A DNA stretch of 16,417 nucleotides, taken from assembly GCA_021784375.1 (NCBI GenBank), contig JAJXSV010000021.1:1-16417 (forward strand), written 5' to 3'. Under the pieces are notes generated by a model. That model made no database searches, had not been told where the DNA came from, and saw only the letters and a program-made list of their open reading frames with translations. This stretch comes from Actinomycetes bacterium (lineage in GTDB: Bacteria; Actinomycetota; Actinomycetes; S36-B12; UBA5976). A program made the position numbers and the translations under genes. Of this stretch, positions 7,991-15,282 are shown one piece after another (positions within the stretch are counted from its first letter, which is position 1; the number at the start of each line of letters is the position of its first letter).

Positions 7991-9511
7991 TCAGGCTGCC
8001 GGCTGGAAGCCGAAGGGCAGGTACGGGACGGCGTTGCCGGCCTGCACGGTGACCTTGAGCTTCTTGCCGTTGTAGGCGAGCTTGCCCTCGTTCACGTAGA
8101 ACGGCGCGAACCAGGCCTGCTTCACCAGGTAGGTGTTGAGCTTCTTGAGCGCCGCGACCTGGGCCGCACCGGTCGTGTGCTGGATGGTGCTCAGCAGCGC
8201 GTCCGAGGTGGCGTCACCGTAACCCGAGGGGTTCCAGACCGCATCACGGTTGATGAGGAACTTGATGAAGGTCCAGTCATTCGAGTTGCGCTCGAGGATC
8301 ATGTAGAAGGCCGGGTACTTCGGGGTCAGGATCTGCGTGAAGAAGTCGTTCAGCGGAACATCCGTGTAGTTGACCGTGATGTTGATCGCTGCCAGCGCGT
8401 CCTTGATCGCCTGCGGGCCCGAGGTGCCGAACACGGAGACGGTGGGCATGTTGAGGGTGAAGCCGTTCGCGTAGCCAGCGGCAGCCATCAGGGTCTTGGC
8501 CTTGGCGAGATCGAACTTGTAGAAGCTGTCGAGCGCCGGGATGTAGCCCTTGCTGTACGAGGCGAAGACGTCCGACGTGGGCTTGCCGTAGCCCTGGGCC
8601 TGGACCTGGACCTGGAGGTTGCGGTCGATGGCGTAGTTGATGGCCTGGCGGACGCGCACGTCCTTCAGCGGGGTGCCCATGCGGCCGCCCTTGTCAATGA
8701 GGCTGAGGCCCGCCCAGTCGAGGTAGTAACTGGCGAACTTGAAGCCCGCTGCGGTGAGCATGGGGACCGTCGACTTGTCCACGAGGTTCACGGCGTCCAC
8801 CTGACCGGCCTTGAGCGCGTTCACCGCTGCAGTGCCGTCGGAGATCACCTTGACCGTCAGGCCATCCCACTTGCGCATGGGCTTGTTCCAGTACTTCGGG
8901 TTGGCCTTGAAGACGTAGGTCGAGCCGATCTGGCTGTCCGCCTTGTCGAAGACGTACATGCCGGTGCCGACCGGATTGGTCTTGGCGGCCTCGGTGCCGA
9001 TGGTCTTCGGCGCCTGCATGAGGCCCATGTTGCGACCGAGGTAGCCGACGAATGCAGGGTCGACGTCGTTCAGGGTCACGACCACCGTGTTGGCGTTCTT
9101 CGCCTTGACCGACTTGATGGAGGCGGCGTTGGAGGCGTCCGGCGAGTCACCCTTCTGGAAGGCGAGCAGGTTCTTCACGACAGCGGCGGCGTTGAAGGGC
9201 TCACCGTCCGTGAACTTGATGCCCTTGCGCAGGTTGATCGTGAGCACCTTGAGGCTCTTGTCGTACTTCCACGAGAGGGCCAGGTTGGGGACGAGTGAGC
9301 CGTCCGGCTTGGCCAGGGCCAGCCCGTCGTACACCGCCTGGTAGTAGATCGACCGGTTGCCGAACTCGGAGGAACGGACTTCGAAGGACTTGATGTCCGC
9401 CAGGTCGGCATAGGTGAAGGTCTTGGGCGCCGCTGCCTGGGCGCTCGGGACGCCGGCGATGCCGGCGAGCACGATGGCCGCAGCTGCGGACGTCGCGAGG
9501 AGTTTCTTCAT
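7991..9511 (-). CDS. Family 5 extracellular solute-binding protein, Sec-secreted
   Basis: A 506-residue periplasmic-type binding protein of the SBP_bac_5 (DppA/OppA) family, the substrate-capture component of the importer encoded downstream. Residues 1-26 are a Sec signal peptide: MKKLL, a hydrophobic Ala/Val/Ile core, then PSAQA with an AXA cleavage site before Ala27. No Cys follows, so there is no lipobox, which is unusual for a Gram-positive binding protein. Family blocks are PDGSLVPNLALSW (69-81), LRKGIKFTDGEPFNA (94-108), TNPVGTGMYVF (178-188) and, in the second lobe, DVRVRQAINYAIDRN. The start at 9511 has a GGAG ribosome-binding site and is the first gene of the operon, facing the LacI gene across a 179-bp control region. 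Members bind peptides, nickel or oligosaccharides; sugar binding is inferred from the linked hydrolase genes. Confidence 0.95.
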   Translation of the reverse strand: MKKLLATSAAAAIVLAGIAGVPSAQAAAPKTFTYADLADIKSFEVRSSEFGNRSIYYQAVYDGLALAKPDGSLVPNLALSWKYDKSLKVLTINLRKGIKFTDGEPFNAAAVVKNLLAFQKGDSPDASNAASIKSVKAKNANTVVVTLNDVDPAFVGYLGRNMGLMQAPKTIGTEAAKTNPVGTGMYVFDKADSQIGSTYVFKANPKYWNKPMRKWDGLTVKVISDGTAAVNALKAGQVDAVNLVDKSTVPMLTAAGFKFASYYLDWAGLSLIDKGGRMGTPLKDVRVRQAINYAIDRNLQVQVQAQGYGKPTSDVFASYSKGYIPALDSFYKFDLAKAKTLMAAAGYANGFTLNMPTVSVFGTSGPQAIKDALAAINITVNYTDVPLNDFFTQILTPKYPAFYMILERNSNDWTFIKFLINRDAVWNPSGYGDATSDALLSTIQHTTGAAQVAALKKLNTYLVKQAWFAPFYVNEGKLAYNGKKLKVTVQAGNAVPYLPFGFQPAA

Positions 9512-9530
9512 GAGTTCTCCGCTCAGTCTT

Positions 9531-9551
9531 GGGCCCCGTCGGCGAGGGCCC
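9531..9551 (-). other. Possible 5' leader hairpin of binding-protein mRNA
   Basis: GGGCCC at 9531-9536 can pair with GGGCCC at 9546-9551 across a 9-base loop. It lies 20-40 bases upstream of the binding-protein start, inside its likely leader. The stem is only 6 bp and in GC-rich DNA, so it may be fortuitous. Confidence 0.3.
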
Positions 9552-9563
9552 GGCGGGACAGTT

Positions 9564-9578
9564 CACTTAATCCATTCA
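9564..9578 (+). promoter_or_regulatory. Putative LacI-family operator, left copy
   Basis: CACTTAATCCATTCA matches the right-hand site at 11 contiguous-family positions of the form CACTTAATCNNTTCA but in opposite orientation. Its core TTAAT-CC-ATTCA is a near palindrome (four of five arm positions), as expected for a LacI-type dimer. It lies about 60 bp upstream of the binding-protein start, where a repressor would block the transporter operon. The function is inferred from position and symmetry. Confidence 0.6.
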
Positions 9579-9589
9579 GCGAACGTGCG

Positions 9590-9653
9590 TGAACGGTAAC
9601 AACGGCCCGCCGCGGTGATCAATGGCCTCGCGCGTGTCGTTATTGAACCGTAA
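9590..9653 (+). repeat. Direct repeat pair TGAACSGTAA in the control region
   Basis: TGAACGGTAA (9590-9599) and TGAACCGTAA (9644-9653) differ at one base and have the same orientation, 54 bp apart. The right copy abuts the right operator-like site directly. They could be sites for a second regulator or parts of an extended LacI site; a chance match of 9 of 10 bases within 180 bp cannot be excluded. Confidence 0.4.
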
Positions 9654-9668
9654 TGAAACGATTAAGTG
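9654..9668 (-). promoter_or_regulatory. Putative LacI-family operator, right copy
   Basis: TGAAACGATTAAGTG is the inverted copy of the left site (reverse complement CACTTAATCGTTTCA). It has a central CG flanked by TNAA/TTNA half-sites, the usual pattern of LacI-family operators. It ends 22 bp before the regulator's start codon, so it is well placed for autorepression. The two sites are 90 bp apart centre to centre, which would permit looping between dimers. Confidence 0.6.
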
Positions 9669-9690
9669 GCGAGCCGCTAGGGTGCCATCC

Positions 9691-10689
9691 ATGAACACTC
9701 AGGCGAAGATCACCGGAGCCGATGTGGCCCGTGTCGCCGGCGTTTCGCGGGCCACCGTGAGCTACGTCCTGAACGCCACGCCGGGTCAGTCGATCCCCGA
9801 GGAGACGCGCCGGAAGGTGAAGGCGGCGGCTGAGCAACTCGGCTATGTGCCGCACATGGCGGGCCGCACCCTGCGTCGGGGCCGGAGCGACCTCATCGTC
9901 TGGATCCTGCCGGACTGGCCCATCGGCTCGGCCGTCGGCGAGTCCATCGAGCTGCTCACACGCGAGGCCTCATCACGCGGCTTCACCCTGGCCATGCTCA
10001 ATGAGGGGAATGACCACAACCGACTCGAGGCGACCCTGCGCACGCTGGCCCCGGCAGCGGTGGTCTCCATGCACCGGCTCCCCGACTCGATCCACCGCTT
10101 CGCCAAGGCGAGCGGCGTCACCATCGTCTCCATGATGGGACGCCGCACCGACCCCGAGACCGGAGTGGACATCCTCCAGGCCTCGATCAGCGTCGGTGAC
10201 ATGCAGGTGCGCTACCTGGCGGAACGCGGTCACTCCCGCATCGGCTACCTCTACCCGGACGATGTGCGGGTCAAGGAATTCGCCATCGGTCGGTACAAGG
10301 GTGCACGGGAAGCAGCGAAGGCGCTGGATCTGCCGGCGATCCGCAAGCGGACGATGCCGCTGCAGCGGGAGCGGCTGGGCGAACTCGCCGTGGAATGGCG
10401 CGAGCAGGGCATCACCGCCGTCTGCGCGTACAACGATGAGTGGGCCATGGCATTGCTCTCGGGCATGCGCATGTTCGGCCTCGAGGCCCCGCATCACCTC
10501 GCGGTCATCGGATGCGACAACGTGCTCACTGCTGCCGTCGCCTCTCCGCCACTCACGAGCATCGACCTCAACCTGCTCGCCTACTCCTTCAACATGATGA
10601 ACGACGTCGAGCGTGCGCTCGGGATCGAGCCGTCGACGCCGGATGACCCGGCCGCCTTCGAGACCATCGTGGCCCGCGAGTCCGCCTAG
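9691..10689 (+). CDS. LacI-family transcriptional regulator
   Basis: A 332-residue LacI/GalR regulator. The N-terminal helix-turn-helix is ITGADVARVAGVSRATVSYVLN (7-28), followed by the hinge-helix block GYVPHMAGRTLRRGRSD (51-67), with Leu61 as the probable minor-groove residue. A periplasmic-binding-protein-like sensor domain follows, with YLAERGHSRIGYLYPD (175-190), AVCAYNDEWAMALLSGMRMFG (243-263), LAVIGCDNV (270-278) and PPLTSIDLN (286-294). The ATG at 9691 was chosen because LacI proteins begin a few residues before the HTH and a GGG-type ribosome site lies upstream. An in-frame ATG at 9622 would add 23 unrelated residues and run through the operator-like site. It is divergent from the transporter operon and 31 bp upstream of GH2. 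The likely role is a sugar-responsive repressor of both units; the inducer is unknown. Confidence 0.95.
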   Translation: MNTQAKITGADVARVAGVSRATVSYVLNATPGQSIPEETRRKVKAAAEQLGYVPHMAGRTLRRGRSDLIVWILPDWPIGSAVGESIELLTREASSRGFTLAMLNEGNDHNRLEATLRTLAPAAVVSMHRLPDSIHRFAKASGVTIVSMMGRRTDPETGVDILQASISVGDMQVRYLAERGHSRIGYLYPDDVRVKEFAIGRYKGAREAAKALDLPAIRKRTMPLQRERLGELAVEWREQGITAVCAYNDEWAMALLSGMRMFGLEAPHHLAVIGCDNVLTAAVASPPLTSIDLNLLAYSFNMMNDVERALGIEPSTPDDPAAFETIVARESA

Positions 10690-10720
10690 CCACCCCCTGC
10701 CACGAGAGGCGATCCGCACC

Positions 10721-13156
10721 ATGACCGATGTCATCCCACCGCTTCGCACCGCGTTCAACGACGGTTGGCGGATCCGCAAGCCGATGGGCCCCTTCGCCGC
10801 CGTCATGGGTGGCGGCGCCGAGCCCACGCCGGTGACCCTGCCGCACGACGCCATGCGCGACATGGAGCGCACACCGGATGCACCCTCAGGTGCCGCCTCG
10901 GGCTACTCCCCCAGTGCCGCCTGGACCTACCTCAAGCGCTTCGATGTGCCAGCGCTGTGGTCGGGCGCCTGGGTCGCACTCGAGATCGACGGCGCGGCCT
11001 CGCGCTCGCTCGTCTACGTCAACGGGGCCCTGGTGGCGTCGCGACCCAACGGCTACGCGCGGTTCGTCGTCGAGATCGGACCGCACCTCCGCTACGGCGC
11101 TGCCAATGAGCTGCGGATCGAGGTGCGTACACACAAGGATTCCCGCTGGTACTCCGGTGCCGGCCTGTACCGCGGTGTTCGGCTCATCGTCGCGGGGGCG
11201 GTGCACATCGCACCCGACGGCGTCCGCGTGAGCACACCGGACGTCGATGACGAACTGGCAGCGGTCGAGGTGTCGTCGCGCATCGCCAACGAGACGCGCC
11301 TGGTGCGCACCGTGCGCGTGGCGACGGTGCTGGTGGACCCAAGCGGGGAAGCCGTGGGCCGCGAGGAGTCGCCGCTCACGCTGCTCCCCGGTCAGACCAT
11401 GGTGCTCCGCCAGCGCATGTTCGTGCGCAACCCGCGACGATGGTCCGTGGAGCAGCCCGAACTGCACACCGCGCACGTGAGCGTCACCGATGGAGCCGTC
11501 GAGCTGGACGGGCAGGCCATCGACTTCGGCATCCGCACACTGCAGGTCGATCCCCTTCGGGGACTGCGCATCAACGGCGCGACCGTGAAGCTGCGCGGTA
11601 CCTGCGTGCACCATGACAACGGTCCGCTGGGCGCGGTCTCCCTCCCACGCGCCGAGGAGCGCCGCATGCAGCGCCTGAAGGATGCCGGGTTCAACGCCAT
11701 CCGCACTGCGCACAACCCCGCGAGCCAGGCGCTGCTCGATGCCTGCGATCGCGTCGGCATGCTCGTGATGAACGAGGCCTTCGACATGTGGGAGCACGAG
11801 AAGAGCGAGCACGACTACGCGCGGGACTTCACCGAGTGGTGGGAGCGCGATGTCGATGCCATGGTGGACGGCTCGTTCAACCACCCCAGTGTCGTCATGT
11901 ACTCGATCGGCAACGAGATCATCGAACTGGGCAGCCCCTCCGGGGCCGTGCTCAACCGGCGCATCGCCGAGAAGGTGCGCGCATGTGACCCCACGCGCCC
12001 CGTGACGAACGGGCTCAACACCTTCCTCATGGTGGACGCCGGTCCCATCATCGAGGCCGCAGGCGGCCTCAACATGGTCATGGGCGGCGATGCATCGAAC
12101 ATCTTCGATCGCATCGCCGCGTCACCGGAGGTGTCAGCAGCCGTCGAGGAGATCGCCACGCCGCTCGACATCACCGGCTACAACTACGCGGAGTCCCGCT
12201 ACGCCATGGATGCGGTCTCGCACCCCAACCGGGTGGTGGTCGGCTCCGAGACCTTCCCCACCACCATCGCCGCCAACTGGCGTGAGGTCATGCGGCATCC
12301 GCACGTGCTCGGGGACTTCACGTGGACCGGTTGGGACTACCTTGGCGAGGCTGGCATCGGTGGCGCCGCCTACGACGAGGATGAGGGCGGTTCCCGTTCA
12401 TTCGCACGGGAGTTCCCCTACCTCACGGCCTACTGCGGCGATTTCGACATCACCGGTTTCCGGCGTCCCGCGTCCTACTACCGCGAGATCGCCTACGGCC
12501 GCCGCAGCCAGCCGTACATCGCCGTGCAGCGCCCGGAGCGACATGACCACACGCGCATCACGGTGAACGCCTGGGGCTGGACCGATGCCGTCGCCAGTTG
12601 GTCGTGGTCCGGGTACGAGGGCCGTCCGATCCGGGTCGAGGTGTACGCCGACGCCGAGGAGGTCGAGTTGCTGCTCGACGGGACGGTGATCGGTCGAAGT
12701 GCCGTCGGTGCCCAGCGGGACCTCACCGCCGAGTTCGAGACGGTGTACACACCGGGCACCCTCGTCGCCATCGCCTACCGCGCGGGCGCCGAGGTAGGAC
12801 GAGCCGACCTGACGACGGCGGGCACGCCGTTGTCGCTGCTCGTGACGGCGGATGCGGATGCGATCTCGGGCGACGGCCAGGACCTCGTCTACATCGACAT
12901 CGCACTCACGGACATGGCGGGTGTGGTTCCGTGCCACGCCGATGTGCCGGTCACCATCGACCTGGCCGGCCCCGCGGTCCTCGCCGGCTTCTGCAGCGGC
13001 GACCCGCAGACGGTCGAGCGCTTCGACGCGAGTACGCGCACGACGTTCAACGGACGCGCGCTCGCGGTCATCCGCGCCACCGGCGACGGCGAGATCACGC
13101 TCACCGCATCGGCACCCGGCATGCGGGCACAGACGGTGACGATCAACGCGGAGTAG
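10721..13156 (+). CDS. GH2 family glycoside hydrolase (beta-galactosidase-like)
   Basis: An 811-residue glycoside hydrolase family 2 protein. In order it has a jelly-roll sugar-binding domain (about 60-160, with RWYSGAGLYRGVRL at 142-155), an Ig-like domain (165-275), and a (beta/alpha)8 barrel (280-600). A C-terminal region with Ig-like folds follows, ending in a domain at about 700-811. The barrel carries RTAHNPAS (328-335), the acid/base Glu399 in SIGNEI (395-400), and the nucleophile Glu510 in GSETFP (508-513). TWTGWDYLGEAG (534-545) lines the active site. There is no signal peptide, so it is cytoplasmic. The ATG at 10721 was chosen over an upstream in-frame ATG inside the lacI-like gene, because GAGAGG lies 11 bp before it and the GH2 fold starts here. 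Beta-galactosidase is the commonest activity for this layout, but beta-glucuronidase or alpha-L-arabinopyranosidase-like activity is possible. Confidence 0.95.
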   Translation: MTDVIPPLRTAFNDGWRIRKPMGPFAAVMGGGAEPTPVTLPHDAMRDMERTPDAPSGAASGYSPSAAWTYLKRFDVPALWSGAWVALEIDGAASRSLVYVNGALVASRPNGYARFVVEIGPHLRYGAANELRIEVRTHKDSRWYSGAGLYRGVRLIVAGAVHIAPDGVRVSTPDVDDELAAVEVSSRIANETRLVRTVRVATVLVDPSGEAVGREESPLTLLPGQTMVLRQRMFVRNPRRWSVEQPELHTAHVSVTDGAVELDGQAIDFGIRTLQVDPLRGLRINGATVKLRGTCVHHDNGPLGAVSLPRAEERRMQRLKDAGFNAIRTAHNPASQALLDACDRVGMLVMNEAFDMWEHEKSEHDYARDFTEWWERDVDAMVDGSFNHPSVVMYSIGNEIIELGSPSGAVLNRRIAEKVRACDPTRPVTNGLNTFLMVDAGPIIEAAGGLNMVMGGDASNIFDRIAASPEVSAAVEEIATPLDITGYNYAESRYAMDAVSHPNRVVVGSETFPTTIAANWREVMRHPHVLGDFTWTGWDYLGEAGIGGAAYDEDEGGSRSFAREFPYLTAYCGDFDITGFRRPASYYREIAYGRRSQPYIAVQRPERHDHTRITVNAWGWTDAVASWSWSGYEGRPIRVEVYADAEEVELLLDGTVIGRSAVGAQRDLTAEFETVYTPGTLVAIAYRAGAEVGRADLTTAGTPLSLLVTADADAISGDGQDLVYIDIALTDMAGVVPCHADVPVTIDLAGPAVLAGFCSGDPQTVERFDASTRTTFNGRALAVIRATGDGEITLTASAPGMRAQTVTINAE

Positions 13157-13160
13157 CGGA

Positions 13161-13203
13161 GGGCGCGGACCGACGCTGGCACGCGCGCGGACTGCCGGCG
13201 CCC
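13161..13203. terminator. Possible bidirectional terminator stem between convergent genes
   Basis: GGGCGC (13161-13166) can pair with GCGCCC (13198-13203) around a long, itself GC-rich loop with CGCGCG repeats. It fills the 57-bp gap between the convergent GH2 and second GH43 genes, where a two-way terminator is expected. No T-run follows on either strand and the stem is short, so support is weak. Confidence 0.3.
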
Positions 13204-13213
13204 GATCGGCTGC

Positions 13214-14677
13214 TCAGGCCGTGCCGTCGTTGACCGCGTACGCGAAGTCCCGCACCGTCACCCGACCGGAGAGCGCCCACATCCCGACGGTTCGGCCGGT
13301 GAAGCCACCCGCCACCTCGGTGGACAGGTAGCGACCATCGAGTCTCGCCAGTTCGATCACCGCATCTCCGTCGAGGCAGGCGAGCGATACGAAGTCCGGC
13401 TCGTTCGCCGGCCAGCCGTTCGGCCGCGCCGCCGGGACCGAGGCGCTGATGCGCAACTGCAGCGCACCGTCACCCGGGAGCAGGTGGCTGCCGAAGCGCT
13501 GCTCGAAGGGACCGACCTTGGACACCGCCGTCGCCGTGCGCCCGTGGACCTCCACGCCGTACCAGTGCCCGGCACCCAGGTAGAGGACCATGCGCGCCGC
13601 CCCTGCGGCGACGTCGACGGTGGCCGTGGCCGACCACTCGAGATCCTGCACGCGGGCCACCACGGGGCGGGCACCGGCTACCGCGTCGAGCACGAGACCA
13701 GCGCCCGACACGCTGACGCCGGCCATCGCCCCCGAGGGGGACACCCAGCGCGGTCCCAGGGGACGGGTGAAGTCCTCGACGAACGCGGTGCGCGCCGGGC
13801 GGGGTTCGGCCGCTGCCTCCATGATGCGCGGCCAGCCGTCGATCCATTCGACGGGGGCCATCATGGTCTCGCGGCCGATGAGGTGGAACTGCGGGAAGAC
13901 GCCGTTCGGGCGCGTCCCGTGGTACACCGCGACCCACTGCCCGCCGGGCCCCTCGACGAGGTCGGCGTGGCCCACGCTCTGCACGGGGTGGGCGCTGCTG
14001 CGATGGGTGAGGATCGGATTGCCCTCGAAGCCCTCCCACGGCCCCTCCGGCGCTGGCCCGCGGGCGATGGACACCGAGTGACCGCGATCGGTGCCGCCCT
14101 CGGCGATCATGAGGTACCAGTACGCCCCCACGTGGAAGAGATGCGGGCCCTCGGGATTGCGCATGCCCGTGCCCTTCCACATGGCGATGGGCTCGCTGAG
14201 GAGGGCTCCGCTTGCGTCGTCGATGCGGACCTGGCTGATGCCGTGCGGGAAGCCGCACCAGGTGACGAAGCAGTGGCCCTCATCGTCCCAGGCGATGTCG
14301 GGGTCGATGCCCATCACCGGCACGCGCACCGGATCGGACCAGGGTCCTGCGGGGTCGTCCGCAGTGAAGAGGAGCTGCCCCTGCTGCACCTCGAGGATGT
14401 TCGTGGTGATGAACCAGAACCTCCCGGCGTGGAACCGGATCGTCGATCCGAAGATGCCCGACGAGTCGCCGCCGGAGACGAGGTCCGTCTGCGTCGGTCG
14501 CGAGACCACATTGCCGATGAGTTCCCAGTCGACGAGGTCGCGGCTGCGGTGCACAGGAGCGCCCGGGAAGTACTCGAAACTGCTGTTGGCGATGAAGAAG
14601 TCGTCGCCGGCCCGGCAGATCGTGGGGTCCGAGAAGAAGCCGGGGATCAAGGGTGTGGTGTTGTGGAACTCGCTCAT
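13214..14677 (-). CDS. Second GH43 enzyme (beta-xylosidase/arabinofuranosidase-like)
   Basis: A 487-residue GH43 protein and clear paralogue of the one at 2781-4283. Shared landmarks include SSFEYFPGAPVHRSRDL (32-48) and FTADDPAGPWSDPV (104-117). The catalytic triad is complete: base Asp18 in FFSDPTI (14-20), pKa modulator Asp125 in MGIDPDIAW (122-130), and acid Glu176 in MRNPEGPHL (172-180). Residues after about 300 form a beta-sandwich-like C-terminal region that is much less similar to the paralogue. There is no signal peptide, so it is cytoplasmic. The ATG at 14677 was chosen because the GH43 fold starts here. It overlaps the TetR-type stop codon (ATGA), and a strong GGAGGGG lies 8 bp upstream; a longer upstream frame only shadows the TetR-type gene. 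It is last in the GH3-TetR-GH43 operon and convergent with GH2. Substrate specificity is not readable from sequence. Confidence 0.94.
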   Translation of the reverse strand: MSEFHNTTPLIPGFFSDPTICRAGDDFFIANSSFEYFPGAPVHRSRDLVDWELIGNVVSRPTQTDLVSGGDSSGIFGSTIRFHAGRFWFITTNILEVQQGQLLFTADDPAGPWSDPVRVPVMGIDPDIAWDDEGHCFVTWCGFPHGISQVRIDDASGALLSEPIAMWKGTGMRNPEGPHLFHVGAYWYLMIAEGGTDRGHSVSIARGPAPEGPWEGFEGNPILTHRSSAHPVQSVGHADLVEGPGGQWVAVYHGTRPNGVFPQFHLIGRETMMAPVEWIDGWPRIMEAAAEPRPARTAFVEDFTRPLGPRWVSPSGAMAGVSVSGAGLVLDAVAGARPVVARVQDLEWSATATVDVAAGAARMVLYLGAGHWYGVEVHGRTATAVSKVGPFEQRFGSHLLPGDGALQLRISASVPAARPNGWPANEPDFVSLACLDGDAVIELARLDGRYLSTEVAGGFTGRTVGMWALSGRVTVRDFAYAVNDGTA

Positions 14678-15273
14678 GGCCTGGGCCCCTCCGCGTCGGT
14701 GCCGACGTTGCGTTGCACGAAGTCGATGGCCGCCTCGAAGGCGGCCTCCATGTCGACCTCCGGGTCGAGCATGGCCTGCAACTGCAGGCCATCCCAGAGG
14801 GCGATGAGCACATGCGCGTTCGTGCGGTCCGCGGACGTGATCTCGCTCCCGCCGCGCTGTGCGCACAGGAAGTCGGCGAAGCGCTCGCGCAGGCGTCGGT
14901 AGCGCTCCACGAAGTACTCGTGGGCGGGGTGGGCAGGCTCGATGGCCTCAGCGGAGAGGATGGCGAAGAGCTGCGTCATGGCCCGGTTCTCGCGGTTCTG
15001 CCGTTCCACCGACCGCGCCCAATCCGACCAATGGGCGCCCTCGAACGCGGTCACCTGCTCCTGCTCGCGCTTCTGCACCAGGGCGAGCAGGAGCGTCTCC
15101 TTGTCGGCGAAGTGATGCGACAGCCCGGCGGGCGTAAGTCCGCAGGCCGCCGCGATCTCCCGCATGGACGTGGCGCCGAACCCGTTGGCAGCGAACAGCA
15201 CCGACGCGCGCTCCAGGATCTGTTCCCGGCGCGCCCGTCCCGCCGCGTTGCTGTGTACGCCGTTGGATTCCAT
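14674..15273 (-). CDS. TetR-family transcriptional regulator
   Basis: A 199-residue TetR/AcrR regulator. The N-terminal DNA-binding domain runs REQILERASVLFAANGFGATS (16-36), then MREIAAACGLTPAGLSHHF (37-55), which is the helix-turn-helix, then ADKETLLLALV. The rest (about 65-190) is all-helical, as in the family's ligand-binding and dimerisation domain, including NAHVLIALWDGLQLQAML (152-169). The ATG at 15273 is preferred to the TTG immediately before it because GAGGG lies six bases upstream of the ATG. That ribosome site abuts the stop codon of the GH3 gene, 9 nt away, and the gene overlaps the second GH43 gene by ATGA. It is therefore co-transcribed with two glycosidases, suggesting feedback control of its own operon. 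TetR proteins usually repress; the ligand is unknown and may be a sugar or metabolite. Confidence 0.94.
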   Translation of the reverse strand: MESNGVHSNAAGRARREQILERASVLFAANGFGATSMREIAAACGLTPAGLSHHFADKETLLLALVQKREQEQVTAFEGAHWSDWARSVERQNRENRAMTQLFAILSAEAIEPAHPAHEYFVERYRRLRERFADFLCAQRGGSEITSADRTNAHVLIALWDGLQLQAMLDPEVDMEAAFEAAIDFVQRNVGTDAEGPRP

Positions 15274-15282
15274 CAAGAGCCC

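Larger units (their letters stand above)
9512..9690. promoter_or_regulatory. Divergent control region between transporter operon and lacI-like gene
   Basis: This 179-bp gap separates two divergent transcription units, so it must hold both promoters. It contains a distinctly AT-richer core (about 9560-9670) in otherwise GC-rich DNA. Within it lie two inverted operator-like sites and a pair of 10-bp direct repeats, listed separately. I could not place -35 and -10 boxes with confidence on either strand; several weak candidates overlap the operator-like sites. No coding potential or RNA gene is evident. Confidence 0.85.

Noticed and set aside
9622..9690. Upstream in-frame ATG giving the LacI-type protein 23 extra residues
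   Set aside because: The added residues do not resemble LacI N-termini, the stretch carries the operator-like site, and the ATG at 9691 puts the HTH at the normal distance from the start.
10613..10720. Upstream in-frame ATG for the GH2 protein inside the lacI-like gene
   Set aside because: The extra 36 residues are an Arg/Pro/Ser-rich shadow of the lacI-like reading frame, and a ribosome site precedes the ATG at 10721.
14678..14866. N-terminal extension of the second GH43 into the TetR-type gene
   Set aside because: The extra 63 residues are Arg/Gly/His-rich shadow sequence; GH43 homology starts at the ATG at 14677, which has a strong ribosome site and an ATGA overlap.
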